Shown here: positions 10,323 to 18,920 of the stretch, in pieces
How positions within the stretch are numbered: the first letter of the stretch is position 1
Layout of the letters: every line of letters begins with the position of its first letter
Assembly: GCA_028824715.1 (NCBI GenBank)
Contig: JAPPCV010000114.1
Location: forward strand, 62,001 to 126,000
DNA: 64,000 bases
From: Boseongicola sp.
Lineage (GTDB): Bacteria > Pseudomonadota > Alphaproteobacteria > Rhodobacterales > Rhodobacteraceae
Direction: 5' to 3'
Translations under genes and position numbers: made by a program
Notes under the pieces: generated by a model
What the model saw: only the letters and a program-made list of their open reading frames with translations
What the model was told of the DNA's origin: nothing
Databases searched by the model: none

Positions 10323-10676
10323 TCATCGGGACGCTCTCGGCAACGCTTGGCCAGCTGCCGGAAAGTCACGGACCGCTGCAGGGTCCCTTAGCGGCGCGTC
10401 GCTTCGTGACCAGCCGCCAGGCCGGTCCAGTTCACCCTCCGCATTGCGGAAGGGATCGCCGTTGAGCTTGAGAAACTGCGCATCCGCCGGAGGGACCTCG
10501 TCATCATATCGAATCGCGTCCACAGGGCAGATGCTCTCGCACAAGCTGCATTCGATGCACTCGGTGGGGTGGATGTAGAACATCCGCTCGCCCTCGTAGA
10601 TGCAGTCGACGGGGCAAACTTCCGTGCATGTCCCGTCCTTCACGTCAATGCATGGGGAAAGTATGACAAGCGTCAT
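10323..10676 (-). CDS. 7Fe-type ferredoxin (3Fe-4S/4Fe-4S)
   Basis: A 117-residue ferredoxin. Cysteines at 9, 17, 21 and 25 followed by CIECSLCESICP reproduce the FdxA/FdI pattern that binds one 3Fe-4S and one 4Fe-4S cluster. The non-ligand Cys found at about position 11 in Azotobacter FdI is Val here. The tail after residue 60 (FLKLNGDPFRNAEGELDRPG) is like other 7Fe ferredoxins. It starts 3 bp after the enoyl-CoA hydratase stop, so it is the terminal gene of the operon running from 16803. It probably carries electrons for the flavoprotein of that operon, which is an inference from position. Confidence 0.9.
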   Translation of the reverse strand: MTLVILSPCIDVKDGTCTEVCPVDCIYEGERMFYIHPTECIECSLCESICPVDAIRYDDEVPPADAQFLKLNGDPFRNAEGELDRPGGWSRSDAPLRDPAAVRDFPAAGQALPRASR

Positions 10677-10679
10677 TTC

Positions 10680-11456
10680 CTACCTTCCGCGCCAGACGGG
10701 GGTCCGCTTCTCACGAAAGGCCGCCACTCCTTCAATGGCATCCTCCGACGAAAGCGCTTCCAGCAATTCGTCGTTGTGCCGTGCATAGGCCTCGTGAATC
10801 GGCAAATGTCCCGTGCTGCGAGCCACGGCCTTGATCGCCTTCACGCTCAGCGGCGCACAGGCGAGGACGTCTGCGACCCAACGCTCTGTTTCAGCGTCCA
10901 GGTCTTCAGGAGGAACAACGGCATTCACCACTCCATGGGCGGCCAATTCCCTTGCGGAAACGCGCCTGCCGGTCAACATCATCCCCAATGAAATGTTGCG
11001 GGGCAGGATTCGAGGCAGCGTCACCATGCCGCCATCGAGGGGGACCCGCCCGACCTTCGCCTCCGGCAATGCAAACGAGGCCGTCTCGGACGCGATGACG
11101 ATGTCGCACCCGAGTACCATCTCGAAACCGCCGCCCAGGGCCAGGCCGTTGACGCGAGCGATCACCGGCGCGGACATCGACGCTCTCAGAGCGATGTTGC
11201 GGAACCGGTTCTCGATTGTCTGCCGCCAATAGGCCACACCGCTTGGTCCGTCGGAATCCTTGAGGTCAGCCCCGGCGGAGAAGGCCTTGTCGCCGGCACC
11301 GGTCAGCACGACGCAACGGATGTCGGCATCCCCTTCGATCTCGTCCCAGATCGCGGCAAGCCGGTCCGCCGCAGCCCGGTCAATCGCGTTCATGCGTTCC
11401 TGGCGATCGATGGTCACTCGGGCGACATGTCCGGAAAGGTCCAGATCAATGCTCAC
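10680..11456 (-). CDS. Enoyl-CoA hydratase/isomerase family protein
   Basis: A 258-residue crotonase-fold enzyme. The oxyanion-hole segments are AFSAGADLKD and LALGGGFEMVLGCDIVIAS, followed by FALPEAKVGRVPLDGG. It probably adds water to, or isomerises, an unsaturated acyl-CoA produced after CoA transfer. The start is GTG at 11456, overlapping the CoA-transferase stop by 4 bp (GTGA). Substrate specificity cannot be read from the sequence. Confidence 0.92.
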   Translation of the reverse strand: MSIDLDLSGHVARVTIDRQERMNAIDRAAADRLAAIWDEIEGDADIRCVVLTGAGDKAFSAGADLKDSDGPSGVAYWRQTIENRFRNIALRASMSAPVIARVNGLALGGGFEMVLGCDIVIASETASFALPEAKVGRVPLDGGMVTLPRILPRNISLGMMLTGRRVSARELAAHGVVNAVVPPEDLDAETERWVADVLACAPLSVKAIKAVARSTGHLPIHEAYARHNDELLEALSSEDAIEGVAAFREKRTPVWRGR

Positions 11457-12640
11457 TGGGCAAGTTCCCTTGCAGGAGCGGTCGCGGCAAGCTCTTCCAG
11501 AACGTCTTCCGTGTGCTCTCCAAGGAGCGGAGGATTGAGTCGAACGATCAACGGAGCGTCGCTCAGGTGCACGGGTGATCCCACGAATTCCACCGGTCCA
11601 TGGCAGGGCGTCTCGATGGAGACGAGCATCTCGTTGATTGCGGTTTGCGGATCCTTCAGCGCCGCTCCGAGATCGCGCACCGGTGCGCAGAGCAGATCAT
11701 GCGCCTCAAGCCTGCCCAGCCAATGCTCTGTCGTGTCTGTTGCCAAGGCCGTCTGGAAGCGCCTGTGGAGATGCGCCTTCGCTTTCCTGTGGCTCGCCAG
11801 GTCCGGATATTCCAGGGACAGGTCCTCGATTTCCAGCGCGCTGCAAATGTCCTGCAGCGGGTTCGCCTTGAACGCGCCAACGATGACAAGCGCTCCGTCA
11901 GTCGTTTCGAACAGTCCAGTCAGTGGCATTGCAGCCCAGTTCAGGACTTCGCCGTGCGCGTTCCACTGTGCGGCTTCCTGCATCTGCATCGCGATCATGC
12001 TGTCGTAGAGCGAAACCTGGACCTTCTGGCCACGCCCGGTCCTTTCTCTCTGAAGAAGCGCGGCCAGCACGCCTTGGACAAGATGCATGCCGGCCGTGTA
12101 GTCGCACAGGGTCGTGGGATAGATCGAACGCGGTACCGAGGGGTCCGAGGTCTTTTCCATCACGCCGGTCAATGCCTGGGCGAGCACGTCCTGCCCGCCC
12201 TTGTGCGCATAAGGGCCGGTCGAGCCGAATCCTGTCCCCGAAGCGCAGATGATGCCCGGGTTGATTGCGCTGAGCGCCTCGTAGCCCAAGCCGAGTCTTT
12301 CCATGACCCCAGCCCGAAAATTGTCGATGACAACGTCTGCGGTTCGCACGAGCTCATGGATTGCCTTCAGCCCCGCTTCGGACTTCATGTCGATCACGAC
12401 CGATCGCTTGTTGCGGTTGAGAGAGCCGAAGACAACATTGTTCTGATCTTCCTTCGACGCGCCGCCGAAGAACTGGCGCGAAAGGTCGCCCGAGCCCTGA
12501 CGTTCGATCTTGATCACGTCAGCGCCGAAATCGCCCAGCATCTGCGTTGCGCACGGACCGAGCATCACCTGGGTGAAGTCAATGACGCGCACGCCGCTCA
12601 AGGGAAGCAAGGGAGCGCCTGCATCGGGCAGGGATCTCAT
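11453..12640 (-). CDS. Class III CoA-transferase (CaiB/BaiF family)
   Basis: A 395-residue family III CoA-transferase. The N terminus LSGVRVIDFTQVMLGPCATQ, then KIERQGSGDLSR and SLNRNKRSVVIDMKSEAG, the Asp motif VVIDNFRAGVMERLGLGYE, and GFGSTGPYAHKGG are all hallmarks. It moves CoA between carboxylic acids. The start at 12640 overlaps the flavoprotein stop by 4 bp. The open frame extends to 12850, but that part lies within the flavoprotein gene and is not family-like. It activates an unknown acid for the downstream hydratase. Confidence 0.94.
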   Translation of the reverse strand: MRSLPDAGAPLLPLSGVRVIDFTQVMLGPCATQMLGDFGADVIKIERQGSGDLSRQFFGGASKEDQNNVVFGSLNRNKRSVVIDMKSEAGLKAIHELVRTADVVIDNFRAGVMERLGLGYEALSAINPGIICASGTGFGSTGPYAHKGGQDVLAQALTGVMEKTSDPSVPRSIYPTTLCDYTAGMHLVQGVLAALLQRERTGRGQKVQVSLYDSMIAMQMQEAAQWNAHGEVLNWAAMPLTGLFETTDGALVIVGAFKANPLQDICSALEIEDLSLEYPDLASHRKAKAHLHRRFQTALATDTTEHWLGRLEAHDLLCAPVRDLGAALKDPQTAINEMLVSIETPCHGPVEFVGSPVHLSDAPLIVRLNPPLLGEHTEDVLEELAATAPARELAQ

Positions 12641-14004
12641 TTTGCCACCACCGGTTCTTCGACCAACGCGTTCGGGGAAGGGATGTCGCCCGGGTCGGCG
12701 CCCTGGGCCCGCATCCTCTTCTGGATGGCGCGATAGTTCACGTGCCGCAGCGGCGTGTCGCCCTTGATCGCCAACGCTGCAGCGATCCCTGCGGCCTCGC
12801 CCTGTGCCATGCAGGGCGGGACCTCGCGCGAGAGCTTCTGGGCTTCGCATTCGACCGAGTAGTGGCGGCCTGCCACGATCAGGTTGTCAATGCCCTTGGG
12901 CAGCAGGGCACGGTAAGGCGTGTAGTAGTCCCGTCCGCGACAGACAGTGTCCCGGAAATGGCGACGCGACGTGATGTCATCCTTTGTCACTATGTACTCG
13001 CCCTGAAGCAGGCGGGTCTGGCGTATGCCCATTTGTTCTGCCGCCCCCAGCATCCTGGCGTTCTCGAAGCCCGGCAGGTTCTCGCGGGCGAACCTCAGGA
13101 GGTTCATCATGCGATCGCGGCCTTCGTACTCGGCAGCAACCATGTGCTCTACCGAGATGCCGTCGTATCCCGGCATGTGCGGGCAGTTGCACCAGACGAC
13201 GCCCGGCAGCGGCGTCTTCAGCCACCACATGCCCCAGGCTCCGCCGATTTCCCGCCGCGCGGCGCGGTCGAGCTTCTTGTACTCTTCGGGATTGGCGTAT
13301 TCGAATGCCTCCGCCCTGTCGGTGTTCACGTCGCAAAGCCGGAACACGGTCGTCACGATGTACTGGCCGTCGACATGGGACGCACCTGCGGCAATGCCGA
13401 CATCGAGATCGCCGGTTGCATCGACCACAACTGTTGCGCGGATGGCTTGGCGGCCAGCCTTTGTCTGGACTATCACGCCCTCGATCCGGCCATTTGCAAC
13501 AAGGGCGTCCGAAAACCAGGAATGCAGCCTGAGATTGACACCCGTTTCCCGGACGATGTCGAGGCTGACCCGCTTCCATGCGTCGGGGTCAAAGGCAACG
13601 GCGTGGATGATCGGTTGCGGCATTCCTGCCTTGTGGAAGTCTATGCATCCCCAACGGGACCACTTTTGCCACATCTCCCAATTGGTCTGGCAATCCTCAG
13701 GCGGCGGATAAACCGCGCCATCCTGCCGTTCCATGCGCTCCACGAACTCGGTGACGAGGCCCGTGGTGACGATCTCGTTTCCCTCGTTGACCATGTCGTC
13801 AAGGACCAGCACCATGCCGCCCGATGCCATCCCGCCCAGGTGGTGATAGCGCTCCAGCAGCGTGACGCGGGCGCCGTTCCTGGCTGCGGACGCGGCGGCG
13901 CACAGGCCAGCTGACCCGCCGCCGACCACCAGGACATCCGTGTCGTCCACGACGGGAAGCTGTTCTCCCTCGACCAGCATCAAGGTCGTGTCTCGTTGCG
14001 TCAT
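12637..14004 (-). CDS. FAD-dependent oxidoreductase (FAD_oxidored family)
   Basis: A 455-residue flavoprotein. The N-terminal Rossmann motif is VLVVGGGSAGLCAAASAARN, followed by the FAD-ribose acidic residue in LLERYHHLGG. VVVDATGDLDVG and a C-terminal VECEAQKLSREVPPCMAQGE complete the PF12831-like architecture. The start has GAGGGAG just upstream. It belongs to a diverse group whose members oxidise or reduce small molecules; the substrate is unknown. It lies 38 bp after the permease and is coupled to the CoA-transferase. The operon context suggests it modifies an imported acid before or after CoA activation, with the operon's ferredoxin as electron partner. Confidence 0.85.
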   Translation of the reverse strand: MTQRDTTLMLVEGEQLPVVDDTDVLVVGGGSAGLCAAASAARNGARVTLLERYHHLGGMASGGMVLVLDDMVNEGNEIVTTGLVTEFVERMERQDGAVYPPPEDCQTNWEMWQKWSRWGCIDFHKAGMPQPIIHAVAFDPDAWKRVSLDIVRETGVNLRLHSWFSDALVANGRIEGVIVQTKAGRQAIRATVVVDATGDLDVGIAAGASHVDGQYIVTTVFRLCDVNTDRAEAFEYANPEEYKKLDRAARREIGGAWGMWWLKTPLPGVVWCNCPHMPGYDGISVEHMVAAEYEGRDRMMNLLRFARENLPGFENARMLGAAEQMGIRQTRLLQGEYIVTKDDITSRRHFRDTVCRGRDYYTPYRALLPKGIDNLIVAGRHYSVECEAQKLSREVPPCMAQGEAAGIAAALAIKGDTPLRHVNYRAIQKRMRAQGADPGDIPSPNALVEEPVVAK

Positions 14005-14042
14005 TGGATTGCTCCCTCATTCACGTTTCGACGATTCCGCAT

Positions 14043-14966
14043 CTACCAGCGCACCACGAGTTTCTCGGCGATGGTCACCAAGGCAAAGAGCATCACTGAC
14101 AGCCCGGACGACAGGAAGACCGTCGCGTAGAGAAGCGATGACCGGAAGTTGAACGTGCTGTCGATGATCAGCGCTCCAAGACCCAGGTTTGCACCGACCC
14201 ACTCGCCGACGATTGCTCCGATGACACAGGTGGTCGCGGCGATCTTCAGCGCCGAGAACAGGAACGGCAGCGACGAAGGCAGGCGGATCTTCCAGAAGAC
14301 TTCGGATCTTGATGCCGAAAGGATCCGCGCCAGTTCCAGCGTCTCCGGGCTGACCGCCTGCAGGCCGCGCACCATGTTCACCAGCGTCGGGAAGAAGCAG
14401 ATCAGGGCGGCGATCACGACTTTCGCCGTAAGTCCGGCGCCAAAGATCAGCACGAGAATCGGTGCGATGGCGAGAATCGGAATCGTGTTGATGAAGACGG
14501 CGATCGGAAAGAACGCCCGTTCGACGGTCCGGCTGTGCACGAAGGCGACCGCAATCAGGATCGCGGCCATGTTGCCGAAGAGGAATCCCATTATGCTCTC
14601 GTAGAACGTGGGCCAGAAGTTCCTCATCAAGAGAGGCCACTGCTCGACCAATGTCCGGCCCACGTCACTGGGGGCCGGGGCAATGTAGGTCGGCACCTGG
14701 AACATGCGCACTCCCGCTTCCCAGATCAGGAAGATGCCGATCGCGGTGCCGACCGGGATGGCATGTCCCAGCAGGCGCCGGAGGGCGGGGTCGGCCGCTC
14801 CTGTCTGTCGAGGAAGTCGGAAAGCATCCTTTTTCGGCACGACAATGGCGCCGTAGCGTCCACGAACCGTGACCATCAGGAAAGTCGGGGTGAACCAGCG
14901 CCGGAACTTCCGGTTGCCTGCACTTGCTTCGGGAGCCGGCGAGTCCCTGTCGTCCGCACCAGACAT
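14043..14966 (-). CDS. ABC transporter permease (SsuC/TauC-like)
   Basis: A 307-residue inner-membrane permease with about six hydrophobic segments (AIGIFLIWEAGVRMF, FLFGNMAAILIAVAF, IAVFINTIPILAIAPILVL and others). The EAA-like loop is in ARILSASRSEVFWKIRLPSSL, where the ATPase docks. A roughly 55-residue polar N-terminal extension precedes the first helix. The start codon shares one base with the ATPase stop (TGATG). It forms one importer with the genes at 14966-15760 and 15763-16803, of the nitrate/sulfonate/taurine/NMT1 class. Confidence 0.92.
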   Translation of the reverse strand: MSGADDRDSPAPEASAGNRKFRRWFTPTFLMVTVRGRYGAIVVPKKDAFRLPRQTGAADPALRRLLGHAIPVGTAIGIFLIWEAGVRMFQVPTYIAPAPSDVGRTLVEQWPLLMRNFWPTFYESIMGFLFGNMAAILIAVAFVHSRTVERAFFPIAVFINTIPILAIAPILVLIFGAGLTAKVVIAALICFFPTLVNMVRGLQAVSPETLELARILSASRSEVFWKIRLPSSLPFLFSALKIAATTCVIGAIVGEWVGANLGLGALIIDSTFNFRSSLLYATVFLSSGLSVMLFALVTIAEKLVVRW

Positions 14967-15760
14967 CAGTCCGCCTCCAGCAGTCGGCGCAAGTAGGCCG
15001 TGTACTTGGTGAATTCCTGGGTGTCGCGGACCTTGATTGCCCTGGGCGAAGGGATGTCGATGTCAACGATTTCCCTTAGCCGGCCGGGGTTCGCCCCCAG
15101 CATCAAGACCTTCTGCCCAAGGAAGACGGCTTCCGGAATGGAATGGGTGACGAACAGGATCGTCACGCCGGTTTCCGCCCAGATCTGAAGAAGCTGCAGG
15201 TTCAGGTGATCGCGCGTCAGCTCGTCTAACGCGCCGAATGGCTCGTCCATCAGCAGCAGCTTGGGCCGGCAGACAAGCGCGCGTGCGATCGCAACGCGCT
15301 GCCGCATGCCGCCGGAAAGTTCGCGGGGCAGCGCATCCTCACGGCCTTGCAGGCCCACGAGCGCCAGAAGTTCCCTGGGTGACCGGTCGCTGACAGGGAT
15401 CTTGATGTTTCGTCGGCGACCGATCTCCAGGGGCAATTCGACGTTTCTCAGAGCCGTTCGCCACGGGAGGAGAGTCGCGTCCTGAAAGACGAAGGCGAAC
15501 TCGCGCGCCAAGCGCGCCTCTTCCGTCGACTTTCCCAAGACGGAGACCTCGCCAGACGCAGCCGGAACGAGGTCGGAAACAAGGCGCAGCATTGTCGACT
15601 TTCCGCAGCCCGAGGGGCCGAGAATTGTCCAGAATGCGCCCTGTTCCAGTTCAAGGCTGATGTCCTGCAGTGCAGTGAAGCTGCCGAATCGCACCACCGC
15701 ATTGCGCAGGACCGCCGCGTAGTCGCGCGCAGCGCCTGCAGGATCAGCAGCACCCACCAA
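14966..15760 (-). CDS. ABC transporter ATP-binding protein (SsuB/TauB-like)
   Basis: A 264-residue ATPase with Walker [10 protein letters not shown], signature LSGGMRQRVAIARAL, Walker B LLLMDEPFGALD and the switch His in VTHSIPEAVFL. No ATG is near the 5' end. The frame begins with TTG at 15760 or GTG at 15757, 2 bp after the binding-protein stop. It energises the importer with the neighbouring permease and binding protein. Confidence 0.94.
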   Translation of the reverse strand: MVGAADPAGAARDYAAVLRNAVVRFGSFTALQDISLELEQGAFWTILGPSGCGKSTMLRLVSDLVPAASGEVSVLGKSTEEARLAREFAFVFQDATLLPWRTALRNVELPLEIGRRRNIKIPVSDRSPRELLALVGLQGREDALPRELSGGMRQRVAIARALVCRPKLLLMDEPFGALDELTRDHLNLQLLQIWAETGVTILFVTHSIPEAVFLGQKVLMLGANPGRLREIVDIDIPSPRAIKVRDTQEFTKYTAYLRRLLEAD

Positions 15761-15762
15761 GG

Positions 15763-16803
15763 CTACCCGAGCTTCGGCCGCGAATCCGCGGTGGCTTCAA
15801 GGATGTCCAGCGTCATGACGTCCTCAATTGCAGGCGCTCCGCTGGCAAACTGTCCCAGCTGGTTGTAGATGTCGATCTGAGCCTGCCAGTTCTCTCGGGT
15901 CATGGTGCCCCAACCGTTTGCTGCCGTTCGGTCATTGAAGGAATAGCCGATCACGAGGTCAACGGCCCTGAGTTCTGAATCGCGGTCAAGATTGGGGTAC
16001 CGTTCGACCAGGTAGTCAACCGCACCTTCCGGATTGTCGTGAGCCCAGCCCCATCCACGCGCGATCGCCCGGATGGTCGCCTCCACCATGTCACGGTTTT
16101 CCGCGAGCACCGAGTCCGTCGTGTAGTACGGGTTTGCGTAGAGTTGAATCCCGGTGTCCCAGAGCGCCATGTCGACCCTTTCGTCTCCAAGGATCGACAG
16201 CGCGTTCACGTTGGTCTTCCAGCCCGTAACAACGTCCACCTGTCCGGTCATGAGCGGCCCCATGTCGCCACCCATCACGGAAACCTCGATGCTGTCCTCG
16301 GAAACGCCGTTCTTGGCGAGAAGCGCCCGCAACAGGATCCGGGCGGTTCCCTGCGTCGCGACCTTTTTCCCGACAAGGTCAGCGGGCTCGCGAACCGGCG
16401 CCCGGTCCAGGGAGAAATACGTGAACGGATGCTGCTGATAGCCTGCCGCGACGCACTTGACCGGGATGCCCGCCGATCGGGCAAGCATCAATGACGGGCT
16501 GGAGGAAATCGATCCGAAGTTGTTGGCGCCGGACGCGACGGCCGCGACCCCGTCGATGTTCGGGCCACCGGGCATGATTTCAAGCTCGAGCCCTTCTTCG
16601 GCGAAATAGCCCAGCCTGTCGGCCGCCACCTCGCCGAGAATGCCGTTCGATGCAAGCCAGCCAAGCTGCAATCGGATCTTGTGGGTGTCGGCCGCGCGCC
16701 CGGGCGTCACCGAGATGAATGTCCCGGCGCCCGCCAGTCCACCCAGTGCAGCCAGCCCGCCAAGCACGCTTCTGCGTTCAATCATGTCCTGCGATTTCGC
16801 CAT
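15763..16803 (-). CDS. ABC substrate-binding protein, NMT1/SsuA-like, Tat signal
   Basis: A 346-residue periplasmic binding protein. The N terminus carries a twin-arginine motif (ERRSVLGG) followed by a hydrophobic Ala/Gly stretch and an Ala-containing cleavage region (TPGRA), so export by Tat is likely. The mature part has LQLGWLASNGILGEVAADRL, GPNIDGVAAVASGANNFG and VGKKVATQGTARILLRALL, which fit the NMT1/THI5-like fold. The ligand is unknown. It is the first gene of the operon, with LysR transcribed divergently 115 bp away. Confidence 0.9.
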   Translation of the reverse strand: MAKSQDMIERRSVLGGLAALGGLAGAGTFISVTPGRAADTHKIRLQLGWLASNGILGEVAADRLGYFAEEGLELEIMPGGPNIDGVAAVASGANNFGSISSSPSLMLARSAGIPVKCVAAGYQQHPFTYFSLDRAPVREPADLVGKKVATQGTARILLRALLAKNGVSEDSIEVSVMGGDMGPLMTGQVDVVTGWKTNVNALSILGDERVDMALWDTGIQLYANPYYTTDSVLAENRDMVEATIRAIARGWGWAHDNPEGAVDYLVERYPNLDRDSELRAVDLVIGYSFNDRTAANGWGTMTRENWQAQIDIYNQLGQFASGAPAIEDVMTLDILEATADSRPKLG

Positions 16804-16863
16804 CGTGATGTCCCTTTCTGTTCGGTGGCCGCTACCTGGCGACCATTGACATGCTGGAGGCTA

Positions 16864-16903
16864 GCAGTGCATGTTTTTTTGTATATGCAGCATGGCAGTG
16901 CAT
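16864..16903. promoter_or_regulatory. Direct repeats GCAGTGCAT in the LysR/ABC divergent region
   Basis: GCAGTGCAT occurs at 16864-16872 and again at 16895-16903, exactly 31 bp apart (about three helical turns). Each is followed within one base by a run of six or more T. The position between divergently transcribed genes fits a regulator binding site, probably for the adjacent LysR protein. This is an inference. Confidence 0.4.
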
Positions 16904-16918
16904 TTTTTGCATCGGCAG

Positions 16919-17845
16919 ATGGATTCGGACATCCGAATGGTTCATTCGAAGTTCCTCGGGTATTTTGACGCAGTTGCGCGTCAGGGGTCGATCCGCAAGG
17001 CGGCGGCCGTCCTCAACGTGTGCTCGACGACGGTCACGCGGAAGCTGATGGATGTTGAACGGGACCTGGGCGTGAAGCTCCTGGACCGCACGTCCGACGG
17101 CGTGGTCCTGACTGCAGCAGGATCCATCGTCGTGGAACACTGCCGGAAGACCTTGTACGACTTTGAGCAGCTTCGCGCGGTCGTGGACGACATCCGTTCG
17201 GCCCGAAGCGGGCACATCCAATTGATGGTCATCGACTCCGCCGCGCTGGGGCTGGTGCCTGACGTTCTGCGCGAATTCTCGGCCGACTATCCGGGCGTGA
17301 CGTATTCGGTGACGACCGGCCAGCCCGACGAGATCGTTGATGCAGTCGCCGAAGGAACCGTTGACATCGGCCTTTCATTCTCGAACGAGAATCACCCGAG
17401 CATCAGGTCCATGTTCGAGAAATCGGCACCGATCGGGGCCGTGATGCGATCGGACCATCCCTTGGCGGAACGCGCCGAGCTGACGATCGGTGACCTGGAG
17501 AGCTATTTGCTTGTGCGGTCGATTGATGGTCGGGGCCATCATTCCCTGTTGGACGAGGCGATAGCGGGTGCGACCGCGAGTCTGGCCACGAAGGTATTCA
17601 CGGATTCCCTGCCCATCGCGAAGCGGACCATCGAGAGCGGCCAGGTGATCGGACTCTACACCAAGCTGGGGTTCAGAGACGAAATCGATGCCGGCGCATT
17701 GCGGTACCTGCCAGTGGCCAACGACTTTCTGAAGTCCCTCAACGTCGGAATACTGATCTCGGCGAAGCGCTCGCTTTCGCCAATGGAGCACATGCTCGCC
17801 ACGCAGATCGGGAAGGCGCTCACGCGTGCCCAACTGGACTACTGA
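16919..17845 (+). CDS. LysR-family transcriptional regulator
   Basis: A 308-residue LysR protein from ATG 16919. It has an N-terminal HTH (FLGYFDAVARQGSIRKAAAV then STTVTRKLMDVERDLGVKLL) and a substrate-binding domain (HIQLMVIDSAALGLVPDVLR, VDIGLSFSNEN, SGQVIGLYTKLGF). The frame is open from an ATG at 16871, but that lies inside the T-rich repeat region, so ATG 16919 or 16937 is more likely. It is divergent from the 16803-10323 operon and is the obvious candidate to control it. The inducer is unknown. Confidence 0.88.
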   Translation: MDSDIRMVHSKFLGYFDAVARQGSIRKAAAVLNVCSTTVTRKLMDVERDLGVKLLDRTSDGVVLTAAGSIVVEHCRKTLYDFEQLRAVVDDIRSARSGHIQLMVIDSAALGLVPDVLREFSADYPGVTYSVTTGQPDEIVDAVAEGTVDIGLSFSNENHPSIRSMFEKSAPIGAVMRSDHPLAERAELTIGDLESYLLVRSIDGRGHHSLLDEAIAGATASLATKVFTDSLPIAKRTIESGQVIGLYTKLGFRDEIDAGALRYLPVANDFLKSLNVGILISAKRSLSPMEHMLATQIGKALTRAQLDY

Positions 17846-17916
17846 TCTCCAAGCATGCAGAAGCTTGGTCCTGTCCAATCCGTGTTCGCGGGACCAGGGA
17901 TGTGCGGCCGTTTCGC

Positions 17917-18621
17917 CTAGCTCGCCGCCATCAGGTTGTGCTTGCGGGCAATGAACTCCTTCGCCGTTTCGACGGCCACGGCTGCATCGCGGCAATATGC
18001 GTCCGCCCCAATGGCCCTTCCGAACTCCTCGTTCAGCGGTGCGCCGCCAACGAGAACGATGTAGTCGTCCCGGATGCCCATCTGCACCATGGTGTCGATC
18101 ACTACCTTCATGTAGGGCATCGTGGTCGTGAGAAGCGCGGACATTCCCAGAATGTCGGCTTCTTCCTTCTGCAGGGTCTCGATGTAGTTTTCCACAGGGT
18201 TGTTGATGCCGAGATCCACGATCTCGAACCCGGCGCCTTCCATCATCATTGACACCAGGTTCTTGCCGATGTCGTGGATGTCACCCTTGACGGTTCCAAT
18301 GACCATCTTGCCCATCCTGGGAGCGCCGGTCTCGGCCAGGAGGGGCTTCAGGATCGCCATGCCTGCCTTCATCGCGTTGGCGGCCAGAAGCACTTCGGGC
18401 ACGAACAGTATTCCGTCCCGGAAGTCGTCCCCCACGATCTTCATGCCGCCCACAAGGGCCTCGGTCAGGACCCGGTAGGGCGCCCAGCCGCGATCGAGCA
18501 GGATTCGGGTGCCTTCCTCGATCTCTTCCTTCAGGCCGTCGTAGAGGTCGTCATGCATCTGGAGGACGAGCTCTTCGTCGTCGAGTTCGCTCAGAATGAT
18601 GTCGTCGTCTTCGTCTGCCAT
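17917..18621 (-). CDS. Methyltransferase corrinoid protein (MttC/MtbC type)
   Basis: A 234-residue B12-binding protein. An acidic N terminus and a helical cap domain with RVLTEALVGGMKIVGDDF precede the cobalamin motif DIHDIG in VKGDIHDIGKNLVSMMM; SALLTTTMPY and VLVGGAPLNEEFG follow. This is the layout of corrinoid proteins that carry a methyl group between two methyltransferases in methylamine or betaine demethylation. No partner methyltransferase (MttB- or MtbA-like) is next to it. The DUF1638 gene at 2693 is a possible functional associate. It is convergent with the LysR gene. Confidence 0.9.
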   Translation of the reverse strand: MADEDDDIILSELDDEELVLQMHDDLYDGLKEEIEEGTRILLDRGWAPYRVLTEALVGGMKIVGDDFRDGILFVPEVLLAANAMKAGMAILKPLLAETGAPRMGKMVIGTVKGDIHDIGKNLVSMMMEGAGFEIVDLGINNPVENYIETLQKEEADILGMSALLTTTMPYMKVVIDTMVQMGIRDDYIVLVGGAPLNEEFGRAIGADAYCRDAAVAVETAKEFIARKHNLMAAS

Positions 18622-18920
18622 GACTCTTTGCTCCGCAAAGACCTTTCAAGTCTTCCCCGTCTATTGGGAAATCAAGGTCAATTGAACGCCAAATTGCGAC
18701 TTAATGTTCCGCGCCTGCGACCTGCCGCCGTTGCATGATGGTTTGCGGCACCGGCGCCAGCTCCTGCCCGTGAGTGCCGCACGCGGCAGGTCCTGACCTT
18801 CCAGCACATGCTGTCTGAGGGTCGCGCCTAAGAGGCGCTTGATTCCGGTGCGCGCGATGCGTGCAGCAAGGAGCAAGAGCATCGTCGGGCCCGCGACTTG
18901 GATTTGGAAGAGCGGAAGGA

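Noticed and set aside
17866-17896. TGGTCC/GGACCA inverted repeat as a terminator between LysR and the corrinoid gene
   Set aside because: Arms are only 6 bp with a 19-base loop and no T-run.
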